From NCBI RefSeq assembly GCF_024323335.1, contig NC_066581.1:181219330-181283329 (forward strand): DNA of 64,000 bases, given 5' to 3'. The translations under genes and the position numbers were made by a program. The notes under the pieces are model-generated. The model was not told the DNA's origin and did not search any database. It saw nothing but the letters and a program-made list of their open reading frames with translations. Every line of letters begins with the position of its first letter. Within the stretch, counting starts at the first letter, position 1. The DNA comes from Lathyrus oleraceus. Taxonomy: Eukaryota > Streptophyta > Magnoliopsida > Fabales > Fabaceae. Below, piece by piece: positions 33,296 through 44,413 of this stretch.

Positions 33296-34183
33296 ATGGA
33301 AAGACAAAGAAGGAATACAAAGAAGTACAGCTTCAGGCAACCAGATTTGAAAGAGTTAAGGAAGCTTCTTCCTCTTCTGACTACTCAGGTGGATGAAGGA
33401 TTGGTGAGTGTATTGGTGCAGTTTTATGATCCCTTGTACCGTTGCTTCACGTTTCCGGATTTCCAGCTTCTGCATACCCTTGAGGAGTATGCCTATCTTG
33501 TGGGTATACCTATCCTGGATCAGTTTCCGTTCAGTGGCTTGGAGAGTATTCCTACTTCTCAAGAGATAGCTGACATGTTACACATAGATGAATCTCTGGT
33601 TGGTGCTTATATGACTACCAAAGGAGGAATTCAAGGTCTCCCTTCTGAGTTCCTCATTGCTCAAGCTACTATGTATGGGAAGGCCATGAGTGAGGACGCC
33701 TTTGAGGCTATATTTGTACTTCTCATCTATGGGCTAGTATTATTCCCCAACATCGACAAGTTTGTGGATGTGAACGCTATTAGGATCTTCTCTACTCTTA
33801 ATCCCGTTCCAACTCTGTTGGGCGATACCTACTTCTCTTTGCATATGAGGAATGCAAAGGGTGGTGGCGCCATTGTGTGTTGTTTGCCTCTGTTGTATAA
33901 GTGGTTTATTTCTCACTTACCTCAGATGATCGCTTTCAAGGAGAACAAGGAATGTCTACGGTGGTCCACGAGACTTATGTCTCTCACTAATGATGATATC
34001 TCTTGGTATAACCATGTGTATGATGGTGTGCGGATTATTGACTCTTGTGGCGAATTCTCCAATGTACCTCTTCTTGGTACATGTGGTGGGATTAACTACA
34101 ACCCTGTTTTGGCGCGTCGTCAGCTTGGGTTCCCCCTAAAGGATAAACCCAATAACATTCTGTTAGAGGGTGTGTTCCTTTGA
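33296..34183 (+). pseudogene. Ogre ORF1 (element II), C-terminally truncated
   Basis: Open from ATG 33296 (MERQRRNTKKYS; alternative in-frame ATG 33194) to a TGA at 34181-34183. Compared with I, 51 coding bases are missing after KELR without breaking the frame. The protein stops after NNILLEGVFL because about 690 bp, including the charged coiled-coil-like tail, is deleted. The body has DPLYRCFTFPDFQLLHTLEE, FSGLESIPTSQE and RNAKGGGAIVCCLPLLYKW. Function unknown. It is the longest uninterrupted frame in this element. Confidence 0.8.
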
Positions 34184-34356
34184 AATAAAAAACAAATCAT
34201 ATGCACAAGCATTGCATGAATCATATGCATAAGCAGGTTTTGTTTCTGGTCCCTTGCCCTGTGGTCTAACCATGTGTCCTTCATTTATTTTGAAGACAAG
34301 CTGACTCACCGGTACTACACTAGAGCCAACATTTCAAGACTGATGGATCACTTAGA
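34184..34356 (+). other. Remnant of ORF1-gag spacer and gag start in II
   Basis: Matches about 27757-27931 of element I, including the gag ATG context (ATGGATCAC at 34343). The gag gene is lost immediately after, at the junction with protease at about 34357. Confidence 0.7.
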
Positions 34357-34860
34357 CCATGGATTCACGAGGCAGGCGCCGTGACGTCCACCCTACAACA
34401 GAAATTGAAATTCGTGAAAAACAAGAAACTGGTAGTGGTAGGGGGGAAAGCTCTCCTGGTTAGCCATTTGTCTTCCTTCTCTGATATAGATGTCGAGGTT
34501 GAAGTTGGAACTCCTTTCCAAGCGTTATCTATTGCTGAGCCTATTGAGAAGAGAACTCCTTCATTTGCTTCCTACAAAGATGCAAAGCTTGCCATTGAGC
34601 ATGGTGCAACCACTGGTTTAGGAAAAATGATTGAGTTAGAAGACAACAAGTCACGGGCTGGCATAGGTTTTTCTTCTGGTACTTTCAACAAGCAAGGGTT
34701 ATTCAAGAGTGGAGGTTTCATCCACACTGGTCTACATGAGGAGGCTGCTGTTGTTTTAGAAGAAGATATAAAGGATTCTGGCAAGTTCATCATCCCTGGT
34801 GGGGTCTGCAACAATTGGGTCGCTGTGGATATTCCAACAGTTGTCCACAAGTCAACATAA
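34357..34860 (+). pseudogene. C-terminal protease region of Ogre II
   Basis: Starts inside the protease region (WIHEAGAVTSTLQQKLKF) and runs through GGKALLVSHLSSFSDIDVE, TPFQALSIAE and GFSSGTFNKQGLFKSGGF to the pre-intron end (CNNWVAVDIPTVVHKST). The aspartic active site and all of gag are missing. It is joined out of frame to the gag start, so it would not be translated as a fusion with MDHL. Confidence 0.8.
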
Positions 34861-35121
34861 TAATCACTTTGTTTAAAAACCCTTCTCCCATGCCAAAAGG
34901 AGGAGTGATAACATTGTTGGCAACATAAATACAATGATATTTTCATTCAATAAATTCATGTTAAATGTTTGTTTTTCCCATTTATTTTCCTTTTTTGTTT
35001 TTGCATGAAATTGGTGATCACATAAAACCCTAAAAAATAAAATAAAATCAATCTTTTCATCTGCATAATGATTTTCCTTGTTTGAATTCTAAATCTTTTC
35101 ATATCCAAAATCATTATGCAG
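34861..35121 (+). other. Intron-like gap of Ogre II
   Basis: AT-rich, stop-filled spacer ending in the acceptor-like ATTATGCAG (35113-35121) before the RT ORF. It is at the position of the known Ogre intron. Confidence 0.55.
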
Positions 35122-35972
35122 GTTGATTTCTAAACCCATTGAACATAATGACCCAACACCATCTCCCAATTTCGAATTCCTTGTATTTGAGACAGGGGAA
35201 GATGATGTTGAAGAGATTCCTGATGAGATCACCCGGCTACTTGAGCATGAAGAGAAGATCATTCAGCCGCATCTTGAGAATCTGGAAACAGTCAACTTGG
35301 GGTCTGAAGATAGTGTGCGAGAGGTAAAGATTGGGGCACTTCTGGAAGAATCTGTTTAGAAGGGGTTGATTAAGTTGCTACAAGAATATGTCGACATCTT
35401 TGCTTGGTCGTATGAAGACATGCCTGGTCTAGATACTGATATTGTGCAACATTTCCTACCTCTAAAGCCTGAGTGCATGCCTGTAAAGAAGAAGCTCAGA
35501 AGAACTCATCCTGATATGGCAGTGAAGATCAAAGAGGAAGTTCAGAAGCAAATTGATGCGGGGTTCCTGGTGACTTCTATATATCCTCAATGGGTGGCCA
35601 ATATTGAGCCCATGCCTAAGAAAGATGGAAAAGTCCAGATGTGTGTGGATTATAGAGACTTGAATAAAGCTAGTTCGAAAGATGATATCCCTCTACCACA
35701 TATTGATATGTTGGTAGACAATACAACTAAATTCAATGTCTTCTCGTTTATGGACGGATTTTCCGGATATAATGAAATTAAGATGGCACCCGAGGATATG
35801 GAGAAGACAACATTCATCACACCTTGGGGACATTCTTTTATCGAGTGATGCCCTCCGGTTTGAAGAACGCCAGAGCCACGTATCAACAAGCTATGACTAC
35901 CTTGTTTCATGATATGATGCACAAGGAGATTGAGGTATATGTCGGCGATATGATCTCTAAGTCAAGATCGGA
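35122..35972 (+). pseudogene. Reverse transcriptase, N-terminal half (Ogre II)
   Basis: ISKPIEHNDPTPSPNFEF, then EYVDIFAWSYEDMPGLDTD, LRRTHPDMAVKIKEEVQ, VDYRDLNKASSKDDIPLP and FMDGFSGYNEIKMAPEDME. A TAG lies at 35357-35359 (III has a sense codon here), and a one-base deletion near 35832 shifts the frame (TGA at 35846-35848). The palm motif reads YVGD instead of YVDD. The RT thumb, RNase H and integrase core are deleted at about 35970. Confidence 0.88.
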
Positions 35973-36369
35973 GGTTGTACTCCCAGTAGAGGTGGAGATC
36001 CCATCAATGAGAGTCTTGATGGAGGCCAAGTTGACTGATGTTGAATGGGTTCAGAGTCGTTATGACCAGCTGAACTTGATAGAAGAAAAGAGATTGACAG
36101 CCATGTGCCACGGTTAGTTATATCAGCAGAGGATGAAGAAAGCTTTTGATAAGAAGGTGAAGCCTCGTGTGTTCCGAGAAGGTGACCTTGTGCTCAAGAA
36201 AGTTTTGTCTTTCGCGCCCGATTCCAGGGGCAAGTGGACTCCGAACTATGAGGGTCCGTATGTTGTTAAGAGAGCCTTTTCAGGCGGTGCTTTGATACTT
36301 ATAACTATGGATGGGGAGGATTTCACTCGTCCTGTGAATTCAGATGCAGTCAAGAAATACTTCGCCTAA
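35973..36369 (+). pseudogene. Integrase C-terminal tail (Ogre II)
   Basis: Joined in frame to the RT stump: VLPVEVEIPSMRVLMEAKL, then TAG at 36115-36117 after AMCHG, then KKAFDKKVKPRVFREGDLVL, RGKWTPNYEGPYVVKRAF and the end SDAVKKYFA. This is the DNA-binding end of an Ogre integrase without its catalytic core. Confidence 0.87.
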
Positions 36370-36392
36370 AAACATAAAAACTGAATAGCTCG

Positions 36393-36557
36393 CTAAGTTG
36401 AAAACCCGAAAGGGCGGCTTAGGCAAAAATGAGCGTCTCGGTGGATTGAAAACCTGAAAGGGCGATCCAGGCAAAAGATAGAGACACAAAAAATATATAA
36501 TAATGATATATGTATCCCGCTAGATTGAGTACCTCATCCTGGGGCAATCTAGGCAAA
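36393..36557 (+). other. Three-hairpin array after integrase (Ogre II)
   Basis: CTAAG/CTTAG (36393-36422, inner CCC-GAAA-GGG), TGGAT/ATCCA (36442-36469, inner CC-TGAAA-GG) and CTAGATTG/CAATCTAG (36520-36552, 8-bp perfect stem). Each 3' arm is followed by GGCAAAA. It has the same architecture and position as the Ogre-B array at 10765-10951 and the III array at 60425-60592, with different stem sequences. Confidence 0.78.
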
Positions 36558-39068
36558 AATTAGTGATTTGGCAAGTAACTGCATCCTTACAAGACTTTGT
36601 TCTACAACTGTCGTCCGTCAGAGATCCTTGCTCATTATCAGCCAAAGCTTTAAATACATCGGATTCAGAATAGGTAGAGAAATGGTCATTATGTTCAATG
36701 TAGCCCTTTTCCAATATATATCACCAATTTCAAATTTGTAAAGATCTATGGAGTCTTGCCATTCGCAGACTATCATTCTATCAAATAAATTTGAGCCTTT
36801 TATCCAATTATTGGCACTCTTATCTGTTTCTATTCAACAAATATTTTGCATGTTTTGATTAAGAAAATATCATTGTTTTAAACGATCAAATTTTTTATAA
36901 TTTGATTTTAAACAAAGTGAATATTCACAATGACGAAAGGATACTTAGGAGATCCTCAGTGCTCCCCCAAGGGTGGTACGATCCCCAATAGGGTAAGATT
37001 TTTGTCCATATTCCTGGCATCACTGTATCTCCTCCCTCCGGAACCCCTTGTGGTTTATCCTACCAAGTGGATTGCTTGTTGAGAGTCACCTTTCTTCCCT
37101 TCAGCAGAGTAGCAATCTTTCTTCCTCAGCAGCTTGGATCTCTTTGGGCAAGAGCAGTATTTGGTGGTTGATCCTGATAAATCCTTTATCTCCTCGGATA
37201 GATTCCCCAGTAGAGTTGTTTGTGTGGTGGACCTTGTCTGTGATAACTCTCGTCCCCAGCTGGAATGATTGATGATTCATCCCTTGCAGAGTTCTTTGCT
37301 TCCTGATATCTCTGATCCCCAGCAGATTGGATACTCCCCGGTGAACTTGGCTTTCTCTCTTGAGATGTAGTACCGGGTGGTTGATTCCTGGACCTGGTTG
37401 TGTTAGATATGTCTGTTTGTCAACATACATCATACATAAACCACGCATACATGCATAATTATAACATTCAGATATTCATGTTGCATTCTTTGCCATATAT
37501 CGTTGTTTGCTGTCTCCTGCTATTTGGTGATATACTTCCCCAAGCAGACGTGTGTGTCTAATCTCTCCATATAGAGTAAGCTCCATAGGCAGAAAGCGTC
37601 TATCCTTTCTTCCATATTCCCCACCGGGTTATATCCTCGTGGATGTTGATTGTTTTTGTTCCTTCCCAACACATATACTGGGATGGTTTTCCCCATTGAG
37701 TTATATCCTCACCGTGACAAGTCTTGATTTGGTGTGCCTATCTAGTTTGATCCTAGATCGGTCTCTTGAGACTCTTTTCCTGTTTCCCCGTGGTAAATGA
37801 TTAATTGCTCAATAATTAGTAATTATTATCCCCGGCGGAGTCTGTGTTTCTCTACCCTCATACCGGTAGTTGTAAACCCTATTTCTTCCCTTTTTGCAGA
37901 GTAACTATTTTTGCTCATCTTTAATTGGTGACAGTTATCTTCATCCAATAATCGGTGATGATATCCCCTCATCTTCTTGGATAATTGCCCTGATTACGCA
38001 ATTTATCCCCAGCGGGTCATCTCTCGTCTACCTTGTTGTTGTTGGTAACAATTGTTTCTCCCCTGAATTGGTCATCATTATATACCTAGTTTCGGTATCC
38101 CGATGCCTTTTCTTTTCGTTCGATTTATCCTTTATTAACCTAGTAACCGGTTGTGGATAATCGTCCATGCGAGTATATTATCTATGTTCTGGTGGTAATA
38201 GATAGTATATCTCATGCACTCTCAGGTCTGAAGCCTTTTGTTCTTCCCCAGTTGAGTAAGATTCGTATCCCCTTTGTGGAATCGAATATCCATCATGTAA
38301 TCGAGTTTGCTTTTAGCCCTCTTTTGGATAATGAGTGTTTTAGGAATATTCCCCAATTCACGCCTTGGTTGGTCACCTATTATATGCCCAGTAACCGGTA
38401 TCCCTGGTGTTCCTTCCTCTCTGCTCCATATTATGACTTTTTGTCCCCTGTGGAGTCAGAATCCCTGAGATGAAGTATACCTTTTAGGTTTTCCTCAGAC
38501 GTTTTGAAGTTTTGATATCTATCACCTTTATACCGGTCTTGGATATTCATCTCTTCCTGAGCATGTTGTATCTCTCACCCTCATACCTGGCGTTCAGATC
38601 ACATGTCTCCTTGAGCTTATTACCTAGTAACCGGTAATACCTCGTCCCGCTGCTTCCCCAAGAGTGTCCTTGTGGACATCCCCAGCGAAGTCCCTTAGTG
38701 GATTGTTTTCATCCGGATTTTATCCGAAGTATCCGCTGTGGATAGTTTTTTGCTGTATTGGCGTATTCCCCAATACATGCATCTTCGAGTCAGCTCGAGT
38801 CTTTCCATTGGATCTTTTCCCTTTGGAATTCTGTTCCCCACGCTTTGAGACGCTTTGGTCCCATGGAGTGAATTGCTCATATGGATTATCAGTGGCTTTT
38901 GATTTCTTTGCTTTTGTGGACACATATCTCCACAAAGTGCTACCATTTTTCATACCTACATTTGCATCATGAGGTCTCTTAGGGACCAAAATTCGTCTCT
39001 TTGCTATTATTTTAGCCCATTATACCCCGTCGAGACGAAGATTTTAACCTTCACTTCTCCGGCTAGAA
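36558..39068 (+). other. 3' UTR of Ogre II
   Basis: No credible genes; the open frames present are short and unrelated to known proteins. It is enriched in TCCCCAGCAG/GGAGT-like and AACCGGT-like motifs, which recur in the 3' UTR of C. Compared with III it lacks about 62 bp at 38850 (present at 62882-62943). Confidence 0.7.
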
Positions 39069-39088
39069 TGACCTTAAATAAGGGCATC
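39069..39088 (+). promoter_or_regulatory. Polypurine tract of Ogre II
   Basis: Ends ...TTAAATAAGGGCATC directly before TGTAAGACC. One G of the AGGGG run in III is A here. Confidence 0.7.
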
Positions 39089-41141
39089 TGTAAGACCCCA
39101 CTTTTGACCCTAAGATCCCTCATGGCATCATAACATTGCATTTGCATTGCCTCAAGGATCTGTAGCATCTTGGTTCCCTTTGCCTTTGGGTGGGACTCCT
39201 TGTGATTGGTTTGAGATCACCAAGCATGCTTGAATTATACATCATTGTTTCTCTTACTTTTGTTTACTAACCAAAAGCACAAAAATGTGTCACTAACATC
39301 TTTTTTGTAGCTTGAGCATTCACAAGGTCTGAGCTGTCATGCTCGCTAGGCGAGCAGACTGGTTCGCTAAGCAAACTGAAATGTCATGCTCGCTAAGCGA
39401 GCAGATCCTTCGCTAGGCGAAGTGCATGCGTTTTGGAAAATAACAGAAATTTTGGACTTAATTCTGAGCCCACCAAGTCACCAATATTAGGTTATAAATA
39501 CCAGAGCTTCATTTAAGAAAAAACAGGTTGGAGATTATTAGAAAGAGACTGGAGAAAGGCTGGAGACTATTACAAACCCTAGAGAAAAGAGAGAGAAAAG
39601 AGGCAGAACGGAAACCTACGAGCTAATCTGCAGCAACCTCCAGGAAACTCTGAAAGGTTCACTCGGACTCACACACTTTCGCCTCCGCCTCATGCAAACC
39701 CTAACATTGCTTTGCATACCTAGCCGTGGCTTTCAAGTTTTATCGATCTCTCCAGTCAGGTTTGCCGTTATCCTCATTACTCTATGCTTTAATTTGAATA
39801 ATCTAAATGTATGAGGTAACATCAGGTTTTGCCCACGGGTTTATAATTGTGCATGAATGTGTAAACCATACCTTGAATGTTTAATAGTTTCGTTTCTGAG
39901 ATGGATGCGATAGGGTTTGGAGTCCCCAAAATCATACTGTTATCAATGGGAAATCCAGAACCCGCAGGTGCTCGCTAGCACCTTCGCTAAGCGAGCCTGC
40001 AGCGAAGCTTCGCTAAGCTTTTGCTAGGCGATGCAGCAGCGATCGCGACAACATTTGATTTTTTCTGTTTACTCTAACCTGTTTTGTGTTTGTTATGGCA
40101 TTGTTTTCTCCCGATTCCATTCTGTTACTCTAACCCGTTCGTTGAGATTTTGTGAGGGCTCACATACTCCTACAAGGATAGCTTGCTTAGTATTCCCCTT
40201 TATTTGTGGGATACCACCCTGGAGGTTTATTCTTATTGCCTGTACTAACTCACTTTCTTCGATGGTGTTTAGCTTGGGAATCTCTGGGTTTTCTTATTTC
40301 TTAATTGCTGTTGCTTCGGATCTTTATCCGCGTGGTACCTTTATTTTTCCCGCATTTTACCGCTTTCTTAGCTGGAAGACCTCGATAGGAGGAAATGTTT
40401 TGTGTGTTTACTTTATGCAGGTTCCTTTGTCCAGGACTCCTTTTGCATGCGCGTCCCTAAACACCCCAAACTCATTGATTTTTCTTCTCCTAAGAACACG
40501 TTATCTCCTTCTACTACAGGCGAGTAAGTCTCCAAAGGTCGAGCATCCGGTAGATTGCGTAGTAATGTCGTTCACCCCAAAACACAACCCTTACCCCATA
40601 GGTGGTCGAACTATGTTTTACTCTAATTTTCATCCCAGATGAGATATGTAAGCATAAGACGCGATGTCTTTGCGAGCACACTCCTCTTTAACCCATAGGT
40701 AGCCGAGCTACGAAGACTCTGATTCTCAGATTCAGATGAGATACGTATGCAGTGGATGCGACGTCCGTGCGAGTCATTTTCTTTTGACCCTTCTCTTAGT
40801 AAGTAGTACATTAGATAAACATACACGCTTTTCTCGTCCCTTCAATCATGTTTGCACAAATAAATTTTCAAAAAAAAACAACAACCTTTGCAACAAGTAT
40901 GAAAAGGGCTCCCTAGGAGTACCTAGGATGCTTTGGGTGCCTAATACCTTCCCATTGCATAACCAACCCCCTTACCCAGATCTCTGACATTTTTACTAGT
41001 TTTTGATTCGATAAAACTTTTAGGTTTTTGTTCGCTTTTTAACCATTCCTTTGGATAAATAGAAGTGCGGTGGCGACTCGACTTGTATGGTTTACCTTGG
41101 ATTTAGCCAATATCTCCAATGGTAGCGAATACCCCGCTACA
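39089..41141 (+). repeat. 3' LTR of Ogre II, chimeric (LTR-II with LTR-I end)
   Basis: 2053 bp. Most of it is LTR-II, but the last about 60 bp has TATGGTTTACC, TTAGCCAATATCTCCAAT and GGTAGCGAAT, as in LTR-I (25152-25212). Both other complete LTR-II ends have TATGATTTACC-like, TAGTCAATATCTCTAAT or CAGTCAAT, and GGTAACGAAT. The switch lies between about 40950 and 41085. It is flanked on the right by GGTAG, the duplication of Ogre I. Confidence 0.85.
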
Positions 41142-41387
41142 GGTAGAGATTAGGTGAAAAGACTGTAACTTGAAGTTATTTACTAAGAGTCTTTGAACTG
41201 ATTCTATTTAGTTGATTTCCTTCCTGGCTTGGTAGCCCCCAGACGTTGGTGAGTTTGCACAGAACTGGGTTAACAATTGCTTGTGTCTCTTGCATTCCTG
41301 TTCTTTATCTTTTATCCTGTTTGTATTGTTCAGATATTACTTTCGAGACATTACCTTCGACATCTCATATCTGATACCAGAATTTCA
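41142..41387 (+). repeat. 5' LTR of copia element, second part
   Basis: Begins with the duplicated GGTAG, continues AGATTAGGTGAAAAGACT, and ends ...CAGAATTTCA next to the PBS. It matches 49408-49653 of the 3' LTR. Joined to 19572-20289 (GGTAG counted once) it gives 959 bp, against 960 bp for the 3' LTR. Confidence 0.92.
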
Positions 41388-41389
41388 AT

Positions 41390-41401
41390 TGGTATCAGAG
41401 C
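41390..41401 (+). promoter_or_regulatory. Primer-binding site of copia element
   Basis: TGGTATCAGAGC, complementary to the 3' end of plant initiator tRNA-Met and standard for Ty1/copia. It starts two bases after the LTR end. Confidence 0.93.
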
Positions 41402-41454
41402 AAGCATCCTGCTCTGGTTCTGGGTGAGATCTAGGGACGTTACTTTCTGGTACT

Positions 41455-43106
41455 ATGGAAAGAGATGGAGGATTTGTTCACAGACCACCTATTTTGGATA
41501 GATCCAACTATGACTATTGGAAACCTCGAATGGTAGCCTTCCTAAAATCTCTGGATAATAAGGCTTGGAAGGATGTCTTAACAGGATGGGAACATCCAAT
41601 TATTACTAAGGATGGAGAAGCTACAACTGATAAGAAGGCTGACGAACAATGGACCAAGGAGGAAGATGATCAAGCCCTTGGGAACTCTAAAGCATTAAAT
41701 GCTATATTCGATGGAGTAGATAAGAATATCTTCAGATTGGTAAACAACTGTGAGGTGCCTTAAGATGCTTGGGACATTCTCAAAACCACTCATGAAGGCA
41801 CCTCTAGAATGAAGATGTCTAGACTGCAGTTGCTCACTACCAAGTTTGAAAACTTAAGGATGAAAGAAGATGAAAATATTCATGAATTTCATATGAATAT
41901 CCTTGAAATTGCTAATGCCTCAGGAGCCCTGGGTGTTAAGATGTCAGATGAAAAATTAGCGAGGAAAATACTCAGGTCACTCCCTAAGAGAGTTGCCATG
42001 AAAGTGACAGCCATAGAAGAGTCTCAAGACATTTCCAATATCAGAGTTGATGAGCTAATTGGATCCCTCCAAACATTTGAGATGGGAATGTGTGATGGAT
42101 CTGAAAAGAAAGTCAAAAGCATAGCCTTCATGTCAAACACTGAGGAGAAAGAGGAGGAAAGTGGTCAAAATATTGATGAAGATCTGGCAAATGATGTAGC
42201 ATTGTTGGGAAGACAGTTCGACAAACTTCTGAAAAAGATGGATGTAAGGTCTAAGGCTAATGTCAAGAACATCTCATCTGACATCAGTAAATCCAACAAT
42301 GCTGGAAGAAGAACAAGATCAGATGAGAAGCCCAAAGAAGGAAAAGGGTTCAGTGCCATGAATGTGATGGGTATGGACACATTAGAGCTGAATGTGGAAC
42401 CTACCTCAAGAAACAGAAGAGGAGTCTTGCTGCCACTTGGTCTGATGAAAGTGAAACAGAAGAGTCTGTAAATCTTGTGACTGCCTTGACTGGAAGATGG
42501 AGTTCTGATGAAGACTCAAGTGATGATGAAGTAATCTTTGAAGAGTTGGCCACTACCTATAGAAAGTTGTGTCACAGAAGTGCAGAAGTGTGTCAACAAG
42601 TTGAAAGCCAGAAGAAGGTGATAACATAACTAGAGAATGAGAAGGTAGAACACTTGGAAACCATCTCTAAATTCAAAGCTGAAGTAGTGTTTCTGAATTC
42701 CAAACTAGATGAGATGACAAAGTATGCCAGGATGCAAAACAATGGATCTAACACCTTAGACAAAATTCTCCAGACTGGACAAATGCCAGGAGACAAGTCT
42801 GGAATTGGGTTCAATGAATCTAAACCTGAGTGTAGCCACACTGGTAGCAAACCTAAACCCAAGTGCAGTCACACTGGTAGCAAACCAGAGATGTCACATC
42901 ATATGTTACAACATCATAAAGGAAGACAACAGAAGGGGAAACATCAAAGTTGGAGATGTCATTACTGTGGAAAATATGGCCACATAAAACCATTTTGCTA
43001 TAAGTTGTATGCCTATCCTAGTCCTTCTCATCATCACCTAGACCTAAACATCACATACCTGTCAACAGAAAACAATGGGTTCCTAGGACTGGTGTTACAA
43101 GCCTGA
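41455..43106 (+). pseudogene. Copia gag with zinc knuckles (degenerate)
   Basis: Starts MERDGGFVHRPPILDRSNYD at ATG 41455. A gag domain follows (NYDYWKPRMVAFLKSLD, WTKEEDDQALGNSKALNAI). TAA at 41761-41763, then open again from 41764 (DAWDILKTTHEG) to 42471. A frameshift near 42345 puts the first CCHC knuckle (CHECDGYGHIRAEC) in another frame, which has a stop near 42627 and then a second knuckle, CHYCGKYGHIKPFC, at about 42957. It would form the particle and package RNA. Confidence 0.88.
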
Positions 43107-44366
43107 TAGCTCACACTTCCTTTAGAGTTTCAGCCAAAGAAGACTGGTATTTTGACAGTGGGTGTTCCAGACATATGACTGGAAACAAAAACCTGCTAAT
43201 AGCTATGTAACCTTTGGTGATGGAGCAAAGGGTGAAATCAAGGGAATTGGTAAGCTTAATTGCCCTGGAGTTCCTAATCTTGACAATGTCCTACTTTTTA
43301 AAGGACTGACTGCAAACCTAATAAGCATTAGTCAACTATGTGACCAAGGTTTAACTGTAAACTTCACAAAAGATGAATGTCTGATTACTAATAAAGGAAA
43401 TGGAGTGATCATGAAAGGAGTTAGGTCTAAGGACAACTGCTATATGTGGAGTTCTCAAGAAACTGGTTATTGTTCAATGTGTTCTCTAGTCAAAGAAGAA
43501 GAAGTGAAGACATGGCATCAAATATTGGGCCATCTCCATCTTAAAGGAATGAAGAGGATTATATCTGTTGAAGCTGTTAGAGGAATTCCTAACTTGAAGA
43601 TTGATGAAGGAAGAATTTGGGGAGAATGTTAGATTGGAAAATAGACAAAGATGTCACATCAGAAGCTCAGACATGACACCACTTCCAGAGTGCTGGAACT
43701 TCTCCATATGGATTTGATGGGTCCCATGCAGGTGGAAATTCTTTGTGGGAAGAAGTATGCTTATGTAGTGGTGGATGACTTCTCCAGATACATCTGGGTC
43801 AATTTTATAAGAGAGAAATATGATGTGTTTGAAATCTTCAAAGATCTTTGTTTAAGACTTCAAAGAGAAAAGGAAAGCCAAGTTATTAAAATCAGAAGTG
43901 ATCATGGGAAGGAATTTGAAAACAACAAATTTGATGAATTTTGTGCATCAGAAGGAATTAGTCATGAGTTCTCATCTCCCATTACTCCCCAGCAAAATGG
44001 TGTGGTAGAAAGGAAAAATAGAACTCTTCAAGAATCAGCCAGAGCTATGATTCATGCTAAGAAACTGCCCTACCACTTCTGGGCTGAAGCTATGAACACA
44101 GCCTGCTATGTTCACAACAGAGTAACCTTGAAGAAAGGAACTCTTACTACCCTATATGAAGTCTGGAAAGGGAGAAGACCTACAATCAAATACTTCCATG
44201 TGTTTCGTAGTAAATGTTATATTTTGACTGATCGTGAACAAAGAAGGAAGATGGATACCAAAACTGATGAAGGAATATTTCTGGGCTACTCAACAAACAG
44301 CAGGGCATATAGAGTCTTTAATTCAAGAACAATGTTGAGACATCTCCAAATGATCCCCCAACTGAT
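43107..44366 (+). pseudogene. Copia protease and integrase (degenerate)
   Basis: The protease active site FDSGCSRHMTG is at about 43150-43185, followed by a short deletion and frame change, then YVTFGDGAKGEIKGIGKL and the pre-integrase segment WHQILGHLHLKGMKR. TAG at 43630-43632. The integrase core is open from 43651, with all three catalytic acids visible: D in LLHMDLMGPM, D in IRSDHGKEFEN and E in NGVVERKNRT. It ends in the FHVFRSKCYILTDRE and GIFLGYSTNSRAYRVFN segment. After about 44333 the order is disturbed by a duplicated segment. Confidence 0.88.
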
Positions 44367-44413
44367 TGAGCCTAGGAATGTCAAGGAGGCCTTGACTGAT
44401 GAGTTTTGGATCA
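44367..44413 (+). repeat. Misplaced 47-bp duplicate inside copia pol
   Basis: GAGCCTAGGAATGTCAAGG and the following bases through GAGTTTTGGATCAA recur at 44686-44732, where they fit the RT lead-in (EPRNVKEALTDEFWIN). A flanking segment (TGTTGAGACATCTCCAAATG and onward) is also doubled, at 44334 and 44465. A short CAGACTGATGATCAA-type tandem lies between. Confidence 0.85.

Larger units (their letters stand above)
30318..41141 (+). mobile_element. Ogre II, internally deleted element inserted in Ogre I
   Basis: LTR-II, a variant PBS, ORF1 (shortened), the protease end, the RT half, the integrase C-terminal tail, a hairpin array, 3' UTR, PPT and 3' LTR. Deletions remove the ORF1 tail, gag, most of protease, most of RNase H and the integrase core, so it could move only with proteins from another element. 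Its 3' LTR ends with element-I-type sequence and is flanked by element I's GGTAG. Confidence 0.9.

Noticed and set aside
34343..34860. A possible gag-protease fusion protein in II
   Set aside because: The gag ATG at 34343 and the protease remnant from 34357 are in different frames, so no fusion is encoded.
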